Positions 15,810 to 24,501 of a DNA stretch of 64,000 nucleotides are shown here, in pieces (positions within the stretch are counted from its first letter, which is position 1; each line of letters opens with the position of its first letter). The translations under genes and the position numbers were made by a program. The stretch spans positions 1 to 64,000 of the forward strand of contig QBVC01000025.1 in NCBI GenBank assembly GCA_003058495.1. Reading direction: 5' to 3'. The notes beneath the pieces were generated by a model. It was not told where the DNA came from. It ran no database searches and was given only the letters and a program-made list of their open reading frames with translations. This stretch comes from a gamma proteobacterium symbiont of Ctena orbiculata. GTDB taxonomy: Bacteria > Pseudomonadota > Gammaproteobacteria > Chromatiales > Chromatiaceae.

Positions 15810-18308
15810 GTGCAGCGTACAAAACAACTCATGCTCAATCCCTGGCTTTTGTTGCTAGCGCTCCTTTTTTACGGCCAGGTCGAGGCCGCTACCCGGGTTC
15901 TGGACAGAATCGAATTGTCGACCGAGCGGGAAGAGAATGTCATCTCCGTCTATTTCAACATCCCGGTGCGCTATGTCTCCCATCTGACCAACGAGGTCGG
16001 CAATGAGGTCGGTGTCCAGCTGAAGCTGGGTCAGACCGCCGATATAGAGCTTGACGATCTGGTCGAGAGCGATCAGCTGACCTGGAGCCCGACTGCCGCG
16101 GTGCCTCTGGAGAAGGTGGAGTTTCAGGGCAACATCGTCGGCACATCCACCCTGTTGGTCTCCTTTGCCGCGCCGGTGGGCGATGTCCAAATCCGTCAGG
16201 GAAGAGACTTCTACGTGATGCAGTTTATCCTCCCGGAATCACCCAGGGTCTCCGGCATGGCGGACACCCTGGGCAGGGCCGTCGATATCCCGGTGCCAAG
16301 GACCCCTGCGCCGCTGAGCGTGAAATCCCTGCCCCTGGTGATCTATGTGATCAACCTCAGCGCCCAGCCGGAACCTGTCGATTTCACCCAGATCCCGCCC
16401 GTGCCGGTGGGTGAGAATCAGCTCCTCTACACCACCAAGACAAAGCTTGATGAGAGCACGGTCTACCGCTTGCGACTCGGTTTCTTTCGCACCAAGCTGG
16501 AGGCCCAGGAACAGCTGAAGGAGCTGAAGAATTTCTATCCAGATGCCTGGATCGACACCGCGGACATCCAGGAGCGGCGGCAGGCCTTTTTCGATCGCGG
16601 GATCGAGCATATCTTCAGCGATCAGTTCATGGAGGAGCCGCGGCTGGTGGATGTGGATCCGCGCCTCACCGAAATGATGGAGATGATCCGCCGCACCATT
16701 ACCGCCGGGGACTATGCAAAGGCGGTTCGCCTGCTCGAGGCCCTGCTGGAGGAGCCGGAGAATATCTACTCCAAGGAGGCCCTCGAACTGCTGGGCCTCT
16801 CCCGGGAGAGGAACAACCAGATCGCCCATGCCAAGGGCGAGTATCGCCGCTACCTGGAGAAATATCCCGAGGGGGAGGACGCCGAGCGTGTCTGGCAGCG
16901 CCTGCTGGGGCTCGAGACCGCGCCGATGCGGCCAAAGGAGCCGTTGCGCAAGAAACCGGAAGAGGAGGGCGAGGATGGACCCAAGGCGGTCTGGGATACC
17001 TATGGCAGTCTCTCCCAGAGCTACCGCCGGGACAGCATCGACAGCCCCTTCGTCGAGGACGAGGACAGCGTCACCCGGTCCGAGATCGAGACCTTCGTCG
17101 ACTTCAACGCGCGCCGCAAGAGCGAGGATTTCGACATGCGCTTTAAAGTCACAGGCAGTTATATCCACGATCTGCTGGATGACGGCGATGGCGACGACAC
17201 GACCCTCAGCGACGCCTACATCGACGTGGAGCACCTGGACAGCCGCACCAGCGCACGCTTCGGTCGTCAACGCCTGCGTTCCAGCGGTATCCTCAACCGC
17301 TTCGACGGTCTCGTGCTGGGCTATGAGTTGACCCCGGACATCACCCTGCGGGCAACCGCCGGCCTGCCGGTGGAGCGATCCCGGGATACCTTTTTACATG
17401 AACACAAGCAGTTCGCGGGACTGAGCGCCGATATCTCAAGCATCCTCCCGAACTGGGATCTCAGCCTGTTCGCGGTGGAGCAGCGCGTCGACGACCTGGT
17501 GGACAGGCGGGCGATAGGCGGTGAAGTGCGCTACTTCGATCCCAAGAAGTCCCTGTTCAGTCTGCTCGATTACGATATCTTCCATGAAGAGGTGAGCATC
17601 TTCATGCTGCAGGGGAACTGGCGGCTCGACAACGACACCCGCATGTATATGAATCTCGACTATCGCAACACCCCCATCCTGAGCACGTCCAACGCATTGA
17701 GCGGCCAGGTCGATCCCGATACCTTGCTGCCGATCGAGTCGATCGAGGAGCTGCAGAACTTCTTCACCGATGACGAGATCTACCAACTGGCCCGGGACCG
17801 GACCGCCGAGACCACCTCCTTCTCCTTCGGCATCAACCACCCGCTTTCGGAGACCCTGCAGTTGAGTGGTGATTTTACCGTCAGCAAGACCGGCGAAACC
17901 CCGGAGTCAGGGGGCGTAGCGGCCACCGAAGAGACGGACAACGAGTTTTTCTACACCTTCCAGGTGATCAAGAACGATCTGCTGAAGCGGGGGGATATCG
18001 GCATCCTCAGTCTGCGTTATTCCGATGCCAATACCTCGGATACCTTCAGGCTGGGCCTCAGCAGCCGCTATCCGATCACCAATGCCTGGCGGATCAATCC
18101 GCGTCTCGATCTCTCCTATCGTACCAATGATGACAACGATGGATCGCGGAAATCGATCAGCCCCTTTCTCCGCATGGACTACCGCTTCCGTAAGAGCATG
18201 ACCTTCGAACTGGAGACCGGACTCAACTGGTTTGAGGAAGACGACGGCACGGAAGTCACCGATTTTACCGATTACTTCTTCTATGGCGGCTATCGTTGGG
18301 ACTTTTGA
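15810..18308 (+). CDS. Large outer-membrane beta-barrel protein with SPOR-like and TPR-like parts
   Basis: 832 residues from GTG 15810 (an ATG 21 bases later lacks a ribosome binding site). Signal peptide to about residue 28. Residues 30-150 form a beta-rich AMIN-like domain. Residues 205-250 resemble a SPOR domain (VYRLRLGFFRTKLEAQEQLKEL). Residues 285-365 are helical TPR-like (GDYAKAVRLLEALLEEPE). From about 390 to the end, alternating amphipathic strands and a terminal aromatic residue (GGYRWDF) indicate an outer-membrane barrel of many strands. Its position behind the cytochromes suggests a porin sheath or docking site that lets the heme wire cross or reach the outer membrane, in the manner of MtrB-type porins, though it is not obviously homologous to MtrB. 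It could also be an unrelated cell-envelope protein. Confidence 0.75.
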   Translation: MQRTKQLMLNPWLLLLALLFYGQVEAATRVLDRIELSTEREENVISVYFNIPVRYVSHLTNEVGNEVGVQLKLGQTADIELDDLVESDQLTWSPTAAVPLEKVEFQGNIVGTSTLLVSFAAPVGDVQIRQGRDFYVMQFILPESPRVSGMADTLGRAVDIPVPRTPAPLSVKSLPLVIYVINLSAQPEPVDFTQIPPVPVGENQLLYTTKTKLDESTVYRLRLGFFRTKLEAQEQLKELKNFYPDAWIDTADIQERRQAFFDRGIEHIFSDQFMEEPRLVDVDPRLTEMMEMIRRTITAGDYAKAVRLLEALLEEPENIYSKEALELLGLSRERNNQIAHAKGEYRRYLEKYPEGEDAERVWQRLLGLETAPMRPKEPLRKKPEEEGEDGPKAVWDTYGSLSQSYRRDSIDSPFVEDEDSVTRSEIETFVDFNARRKSEDFDMRFKVTGSYIHDLLDDGDGDDTTLSDAYIDVEHLDSRTSARFGRQRLRSSGILNRFDGLVLGYELTPDITLRATAGLPVERSRDTFLHEHKQFAGLSADISSILPNWDLSLFAVEQRVDDLVDRRAIGGEVRYFDPKKSLFSLLDYDIFHEEVSIFMLQGNWRLDNDTRMYMNLDYRNTPILSTSNALSGQVDPDTLLPIESIEELQNFFTDDEIYQLARDRTAETTSFSFGINHPLSETLQLSGDFTVSKTGETPESGGVAATEETDNEFFYTFQVIKNDLLKRGDIGILSLRYSDANTSDTFRLGLSSRYPITNAWRINPRLDLSYRTNDDNDGSRKSISPFLRMDYRFRKSMTFELETGLNWFEEDDGTEVTDFTDYFFYGGYRWDF

Positions 18309-18402
18309 CGATGGCAGCGATTCCGGCCGCAAAATAGTGGTAACAGACCCCCGGTAACTCTGGTTATAATTCCGCTTTTGCATAATCGAAAAGGTCTCGA
18401 GA

Positions 18403-18777
18403 TTGTATCAGCTGATCGCCATAGCCTCCGGTGGCGCCGCTGGGGCGCTGTTCCGGTTCTGGATATCCAGTGGGGTGCATAACCTGCTCGGCCGTGGTTT
18501 TCCCTACGGCACGCTGCTGGTGAATGTGCTGGGCTCGCTGGCAATGGGCTTTCTCTATGTCCTGCTGCTGGAGCGGACCACCGTCTCCCCCGAATGGCGG
18601 GGAGCACTGCTGATCGGCTTTCTCGGCGCCTTTACCACCTTTTCCACCTTTTCCATCGAGACCCTCAACCTGCTCGAACAGGCAGAGGTGTTGAAGGCGG
18701 GACTGAACGTCCTGCTGAGTGTGGTTGCCTGCATATTGGCCTGCTGGTTCGGCCTGGTGGTCGGGAGACAGCTATGA
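18403..18777 (+). CDS. crcB: Fluoride channel CrcB/FluC
   Basis: 124 residues, four membrane helices, TTG start behind AAAGG. Family motifs are present: GGAAGALFRF near residue 10, NVLGSLAMGF in helix 2, and GFLGAFTTFSTFSIE in helix 3, whose Phe and Thr/Ser residues line the fluoride pore. It exports F- as a dual-topology dimer. The stop overlaps the start of the next gene (ATGA). I see no fluoride riboswitch upstream. Confidence 0.93.
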   Translation: MYQLIAIASGGAAGALFRFWISSGVHNLLGRGFPYGTLLVNVLGSLAMGFLYVLLLERTTVSPEWRGALLIGFLGAFTTFSTFSIETLNLLEQAEVLKAGLNVLLSVVACILACWFGLVVGRQL

Positions 18778-19085
18778 AACTGACTGAAGTGACCATGGTG
18801 AGGGTCTATCTCACCGAGGGCGACCATCAGCTGCAAAAACTGCTCGATTTTCTGCATCGGGATGAGCAGGTGCGAGGGGTCACGGCGTTTCGCGGCATCG
18901 CCGGTTTCGGCCGATCGGGGAAGGCCCACGAGGCCTCGCTGCTGGATATCTCCATGGACCTGCCGCTGGTGGTCGAGTTCTTCGATCTGCCGCAGCAGGT
19001 GGAGCGGGTGCTCGAGGATTTGAATCAATGGGTTGAACCGGGCCATGTGGTGAGCTGGTCCGCACATGTCAATATGGGTGAATGA
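18774..19085 (+). CDS. DUF190 family protein
   Basis: 103 residues. Starts inside the crcB stop codon (ATGA overlap), a sign of translational coupling. Motifs VRVYLTEGD, GVTAFRGIAGFG and LPLVVEFFD are those of the DUF190 family, small PII-like alpha/beta proteins regularly paired with CrcB. It is presumed to modulate or sense something related to fluoride export, but the role is not established. serS follows after 3 bases, giving a three-gene operon. Confidence 0.9.
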   Translation: MKLTEVTMVRVYLTEGDHQLQKLLDFLHRDEQVRGVTAFRGIAGFGRSGKAHEASLLDISMDLPLVVEFFDLPQQVERVLEDLNQWVEPGHVVSWSAHVNMGE

Positions 19086-20363
<1,278 letters not shown>

Positions 20364-20395
20364 GGGATTCCCTGCCTGGCCTTCCGCCGCGCGGT

Positions 20396-20575
20396 TCAGA
20401 CCATCATGATAAGCAGGACGACAAAGCCGACGACGAAGGCCAAGGGCAGCAGCACCGCCTGCCAATCCCCTTTCTCCGCCTTCGGGCTGTGTTTCAGCAT
20501 CTGCTTTGCACGGGGCCAGAGGAAGAGGATCATTGCGCCCAGCAGCAGGGCCCAGATGATCTTGGTCCAATCCAT
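20396..20575 (-). CDS. Small two-helix membrane protein
   Basis: 59 residues from ATG 20575, chosen because GGGAGGA lies 7 bases upstream. Two hydrophobic helices (residues about 5-18 and 37-57) flank a short basic loop (PRAKQMLKHSPKAEKGDW). Similar small proteins of unknown function are common in gammaproteobacteria. It is convergent with serS and its own leader sits next to the terminator of the yccA-like gene. Confidence 0.75.
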   Translation of the reverse strand: MDWTKIIWALLLGAMILFLWPRAKQMLKHSPKAEKGDWQAVLLPLAFVVGFVVLLIMMV

Positions 20576-20596
20576 ACGGCTGTCCTCCCTATAAAA

Positions 20597-20621
20597 AAAC
20601 CCCGGCACAGAGCCGGGGTTT
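20597..20621 (-). terminator. Rho-independent terminator of the Bax-inhibitor-1 gene
   Basis: Stem AAACCCCGGC/GCCGGGGTTT with loop ACAGA. Read on the minus strand it is followed by a run of seven T, so it ends transcripts of the gene at 20644-21315. Confidence 0.88.
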
Positions 20622-20643
20622 CGCTATCACTCTCTATCCGCCA

Positions 20644-21315
20644 TCAATCTTCGCCGGAGAGGGCCCCGAGCAGCGCCAGGAGATGGACGAACAGGTTGTA
20701 GATGTTGAGATAGAGGCCGATGGTGGCCATGATGTAGTTGGTCTCGCCGCCATGCACCATGCGGCTTGTGTCATAGAGGATCAATCCGCTCATCAGCATG
20801 ATGACGACCGCGGAGATCGCCAGGTGCAGTGCGGGCATATCGATAAACAGCCCCGCCAGCATGGCGACAAAGACGACGATCAGACCCGCCATCAGAAAAC
20901 CGCCCATGAAGCTGAAATCCCGCTTGCTGGTCAAGGCGTAGCCGGAGAGGCCAAGGAAGATGATACCGGTGCCGGCCATGGCGGTACCGACCAGCTGCGG
21001 ACCGTTCGCCAGGCTCAGGTAGGCATTGAGAATCGGCCCGAGGCCGAATCCCATCAGGCCGGTGATGCCGAAGATCACCCATAACCCGGTGGAGGAGTTG
21101 GCCGTGCGCGGCAATACAAACCAGATCAGCACGATGGAGCCGATCAGGGATGCCATGTAGGTCCATCCGGGAACGGCGAGGAAGACGGATGCAGTCGCCG
21201 TGAGCGCGCTGAACAGCAGCGTCATGGAGAGCAGCATATAGGTGTTTTTAATCAGTTTATTGGTCGACAGCACCGATTCAACGGAGCGTGCTGCGCTAAT
21301 GTCTAGACGATTCAT
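20644..21315 (-). CDS. Bax inhibitor-1/YccA family membrane protein
   Basis: 223 residues with seven membrane helices. Family features include an N-terminal NKLIKNTYMLLSMTLLFSALTA segment split around helix 1, GLMGFGLGPILNAYL in helix 3, and the C-terminal LYDTSRMVHGGETNYIMATIGLYLNIYNLF block with the conserved Asp residues. Bacterial YccA modulates FtsH proteolysis; BI-1 homologues leak Ca2+/H+. AGGAG lies 11 bases before the start. It has its own terminator. Confidence 0.92.
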   Translation of the reverse strand: MNRLDISAARSVESVLSTNKLIKNTYMLLSMTLLFSALTATASVFLAVPGWTYMASLIGSIVLIWFVLPRTANSSTGLWVIFGITGLMGFGLGPILNAYLSLANGPQLVGTAMAGTGIIFLGLSGYALTSKRDFSFMGGFLMAGLIVVFVAMLAGLFIDMPALHLAISAVVIMLMSGLILYDTSRMVHGGETNYIMATIGLYLNIYNLFVHLLALLGALSGED

Positions 21316-21485
21316 GATGGCTTAATCTCCTGATTACTTCCCTAAAATCAATCTTATTGGTGAGACAATCATTGGCTCTGTTCGTTCAGCACAGGATACC
21401 CATCCTGGCGGAAAGATCAATATCCATTAATTGGGGGTAAATACTGGAATTTTCAAGGTTAGTTAGTGTATCCTAGCGCCCCTTC

Positions 21486-21576
21486 GGAGAGGTGGCAGAG
21501 CGGTTGAATGCGGCGGTCTTGAAAACCGTTGAGGGTTAGTAGCCCTCCCAGGGTTCGAATCCCTGCCTCTCCGCCA
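21486..21576 (+). tRNA. tRNA-Ser (anticodon UGA)
   Basis: 91 bases with encoded CCA. Acceptor stem GGAGAGG/CCTCTCC, anticodon loop CTTGAAA (UGA, reads UCA/UCG codons), long variable arm (GAGGGTTAGTAGCCCTC) typical of tRNA-Ser, and T arm AGGGTTCGAATCCCT. Confidence 0.97.
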
Positions 21577-21611
21577 AATAATAAGGGGGCCAAACGGCCC
21601 CCTTATTATTT
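21576..21611 (+). terminator. Terminator of tRNA-Ser
   Basis: A perfect 16-bp stem (AAATAATAAGGGGGCC with its complement) and AAAC loop beginning at the last base of the tRNA CCA. The 3' arm supplies the T-rich end. Its right arm is copied again at 21768. Confidence 0.9.
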
Positions 21612-21696
21612 GGCTGCACGGCAGGTCATGATTCGAACCCTTCGTTCGACCAGGCGCGCAGCGCCGCAGGACGCCTGAGTGTAGCGAAGGCGCCCC
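21590..21696 (+). repeat. 107-bp direct repeat, copy 1
   Basis: Begins inside the tRNA terminator (CCAAACGGCCCCC) and ends GGCGCCCC. Identical by eye to 21768-21874, offset 178 bases. The 71 bases between the copies are unique. Contains GATTCGAACC, the reverse complement of a tRNA T loop. Confidence 0.9.
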
Positions 21697-21767
21697 GAAG
21701 GGGCGAGCCTGCACAGCAGGCGAGTCAATCCCTGCCCATCCGTCGGCACCCATTTATCGCGGGCATG

Positions 21768-21874
21768 CCAAACGGCCCCCTTATTATTTGGCTGCACGGC
21801 AGGTCATGATTCGAACCCTTCGTTCGACCAGGCGCGCAGCGCCGCAGGACGCCTGAGTGTAGCGAAGGCGCCCC
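21768..21874 (+). repeat. 107-bp direct repeat, copy 2
   Basis: Second copy of the unit at 21590-21696, carrying only the right arm of the tRNA terminator. It ends about 85 bases before htpX. The remaining bases to 21960 hold the htpX leader. Confidence 0.9.
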
Positions 21875-21960
21875 TACCCAATATCGGGAACTTCTGTTGA
21901 AATCGGCCATCAATGCACCAATATCCTAAATCAATGGAATTTCCCGATGGGTGAACAAAA

Positions 21961-22833
21961 ATGATGAGAATCGCGCTGTTTCTGGGTACGAATCTGGCCA
22001 TTATGATGCTGATCAGCATCACTTTCAGGCTCCTGGGTATCGAGGGTCTGCTGTTGGAGAACGGGGTTGATCTCAACCTCAACGCGCTGCTGGTCTACTC
22101 CGCGGTGATCGGCTTCTCGGGTTCTCTGATATCCCTCTTCATCTCCAAGTGGATGGCGAAACGCAGCATGGGTGTCAAGGTCATTGAGACACCGGCAAGC
22201 GAGATCGAGCGCTGGTTGGTGGGCACGGTCGAGAGACAGGCGCAACAGGCCGGAATCGGCATGCCGGAAGTGGGATTGTTCAATCATGCCTCACCCAATG
22301 CCTTCGCCACGGGCTGGAATAAGAACAGCGCCCTGGTGGCGGTCAGCAGCGGCCTGCTGCAGCAGATGAACAGGGACGAGGTCGAAGCGGTGCTGGCGCA
22401 CGAGGTCAGCCATGTGGCGAATGGGGATATGGTCACCCTGTCGCTGATTCAGGGGGTGGTCAACACCTTCGTTGTTTTCCTCTCCCGGGTCATCGGGCAT
22501 ACGGTCGATCGTCTGGTGTTCAAGACCGAGCGGGGATACGGTCCCGCATATTTCATCGTCTCGATGATTGCCGAGTTTGTACTTGGCATCCTGGCGATGA
22601 CCATTGTGATGTGGTTTTCCCGCTGGCGCGAGTTTCGGGCCGACAGAGGGGGGGCAGAGCTTGCCGGCAGGGGCAAGATGATCGCCGCCCTGCAGCGCCT
22701 GCAGCAGGCCCATGAACCGGAGTCCCTCCCGGAAGAGATGGCGGCATTCGCGATCAGCGCCGGTAAGGTGCAAAAACTGTTTGCCAGCCATCCGCCTTTG
22801 GAATCGAGGATAGCGGCACTCCAGGCGCTGTAG
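21961..22833 (+). CDS. htpX: Membrane zinc protease HtpX
   Basis: 290 residues, normal length. Two N-terminal membrane helices, a zinc-protease motif HEVSH at about residue 141 on the cytoplasmic face, a second pair of helices, and the third ligand in WREFRADRGGAEL. HtpX degrades damaged membrane proteins alongside FtsH. ATG codons at 21961 and 21964 are both possible starts. It is usually induced by envelope stress (CpxR), but I see no clear CpxR box. Confidence 0.95.
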   Translation: MMRIALFLGTNLAIMMLISITFRLLGIEGLLLENGVDLNLNALLVYSAVIGFSGSLISLFISKWMAKRSMGVKVIETPASEIERWLVGTVERQAQQAGIGMPEVGLFNHASPNAFATGWNKNSALVAVSSGLLQQMNRDEVEAVLAHEVSHVANGDMVTLSLIQGVVNTFVVFLSRVIGHTVDRLVFKTERGYGPAYFIVSMIAEFVLGILAMTIVMWFSRWREFRADRGGAELAGRGKMIAALQRLQQAHEPESLPEEMAAFAISAGKVQKLFASHPPLESRIAALQAL

Positions 22834-22948
22834 GTAAGTTACTGATATGGAAGGACTTATTTGTGCTGAACCGGCCTGGAGCCGGCAAACACAGAACTTG
22901 CCCTACACTGTATAAGGATGGTGCAGGGTCGATTATTCTTAGTTTTTG

Positions 22949-22986
22949 GACAACGGCCAGGCGGGATGACCGCACTGGCCGTTGTC
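22949..22986. other. 12-bp inverted repeat between htpX and the RRM gene
   Basis: GACAACGGCCAG paired with CTGGCCGTTGTC around a 14-base loop. The flanks have no T-run in the exit direction of either convergent gene, so it is a possible Rho-independent stop of weak type or a protein site. Confidence 0.5.
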
Positions 22987-23038
22987 TATGAATCAGTGGA
23001 TTGGACAGCCTGTCATCGCTGGGACGACAGCTTGGCTG

Positions 23039-23317
23039 TCACCAGCGGCCACCGCCTCCACCAGAACTACGTTTTGGCTTTTCCATAGCTTCGTTAATTC
23101 TCAAGTCACGGCCCTGAAAATCCTTGCCATTGAGCTGAGAGATGGCTTTTTCAGCATCGCCTTGGCTCATCTCCACAAAGGCAAATCCCCTTGAACGACG
23201 GGTTTCCCGATCGAGAATCAGGTTTGCCGACTGCACCTCACCAACGCCCGAAAAAAGCTCCCGGACATCATCTTCTGTGGCAGACCAGGGAAGGTTGCCA
23301 ACATACAATTTAGTCAT
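23039..23317 (-). CDS. RNA-binding protein with one RRM domain
   Basis: 92 residues: a single RRM with RNP2 (LYVGNL, residues 4-9) and RNP1 (RGFAFVEM), then a short Gly-rich tail (SSGGGGGRW). This is the bacterial glycine-rich RNA-binding (Rbp) type, often cold-induced and thought to act as an RNA chaperone. The long gene-free region upstream (about 500 bases) may hold a structured leader, as cold-shock genes often have. Confidence 0.92.
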   Translation of the reverse strand: MTKLYVGNLPWSATEDDVRELFSGVGEVQSANLILDRETRRSRGFAFVEMSQGDAEKAISQLNGKDFQGRDLRINEAMEKPKRSSGGGGGRW

Positions 23318-23817
23318 CTATCTACATTCCTAACAAAAAAGATACTTAATGTTCAGAGTCTGACGGTCCCATGCACACCTGCCAGACAGACTGTGAACGT
23401 TTTTTGGCGCGGCTTCTATCTGCCTTGCCTGTATGCCTGGAAACCGAAGGATGCCGATTCTCGACCTGAAGAAAATCAAATGGGGAAGCGGGTATGGGTC
23501 TGTTTCTTAGCGTATCCCCGATGATACCCCTGAATAAGGCGATATGCTAATGAATTTTTAATAAAAAACGGTATGCAATTATGTGTTAATTTTGTCCCAA
23601 ATTGGTATAAATTTAGGCACTGAGTCGTGGGATCGTGCAAGGCGGGCCGTACCCGGTCTGGTTCAAAGCCACAGTTATGACCCTTAACCGCTTTGGCTGG
23701 TGAATCGGGGGCGGAGATCAGGCTCCTTCCTCAGACAGGTTTCGGGGGATTGAATCGGTTCAGTTAATCTGCGGCATTGAATAGACCGGTGAGACAGGAA
23801 TCGGCTTCGATGAGAAC
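23318..23817. other. Intergenic region between divergent RRM and response-regulator genes
   Basis: 500 bases with no convincing gene. Contains an AT-rich stretch (about 23545-23620) suited to promoters for either direction. No consensus operator recognised. Confidence 0.5.
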
Positions 23818-24489
23818 GTGATGATGCGAATTCTGTTGGCGGAAGACGATCGACATCTGGGCGAAGGCCTGAGCTTGGGCCTGAAGCAGCTGGGGCACAC
23901 CGTGGACTGGGTCATGGATGGCGTGGCGGCTGAACAGGCCCTGCTTGACGAGAACCTGGACGCCCTGATACTTGACCTGGGTCTGCCGAAGCGGGATGGA
24001 TTGCTTCTCCTGCGGAAATTGCGCGAACAGGGCAAGGATCTGCCGGTGCTTGTTCTGACCGCCCGTGATACGGTTGAACAACGGATTCAAGGGCTCGATC
24101 TGGGAGCCGATGACTATGTGGTCAAACCCTTCGACCTGATGGAGGTGAATGCCCGACTGCGCGCGATATCCCGGCGTCGCGAAGGGCGTGCGGCCTCGGT
24201 CATCACCTACGGCGACCTGGTTTTGGACCCGGCAGCCCGCACACTCTCCAAGGCAGGGGTGGATATAAAATTGGGGGGCAGCGAATTTGCCGTCCTGGAA
24301 TCCCTGCTCACCCATCAGGGGCGTGTTTTATCTCGCCAGGCATTGGAGGAGTCACTCTATGGCTGGGACGAGGGTGTGGAAAGTAACGCCGTTGAGGTCT
24401 ATATACACCATATACGCAAAAAGCTCGGCAAAGATTTGATCAGGACCATCCGCGGTGTCGGATACACAATCCAGAAGTTGACCCAGTAA
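23818..24489 (+). CDS. OmpR/QseB-type response regulator
   Basis: 223 residues. A receiver domain (ILLAEDDRHLG, phospho-acceptor Asp in LILDLGLPKRDG, Thr in VLTARD, Lys in VVKPFD) is followed by a winged-helix DNA-binding domain (VEVYIHHIRKKLG, IRTIRGVGY). ATG codons at 23818 and 23821 are both usable. The histidine kinase starts 12 bases downstream. The sequence is closest in style to the QseB/PmrA subgroup. Targets are unknown; the divergent RRM gene or nearby loci are possible. Confidence 0.93.
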   Translation: MMMRILLAEDDRHLGEGLSLGLKQLGHTVDWVMDGVAAEQALLDENLDALILDLGLPKRDGLLLLRKLREQGKDLPVLVLTARDTVEQRIQGLDLGADDYVVKPFDLMEVNARLRAISRRREGRAASVITYGDLVLDPAARTLSKAGVDIKLGGSEFAVLESLLTHQGRVLSRQALEESLYGWDEGVESNAVEVYIHHIRKKLGKDLIRTIRGVGYTIQKLTQ

Positions 24490-24501
24490 TGAGGTCTAGG
24501 C

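Noticed and set aside
18309-18402. Fluoride riboswitch before crcB
   Set aside because: The 94-base gap has no match to the crcB motif by eye.
21463-21753. A 96-codon frame antisense to the tRNA (RRGRDSNPGRATNP...)
   Set aside because: A well-known false translation of a tRNA-Ser and its flanking repeat; not a gene.
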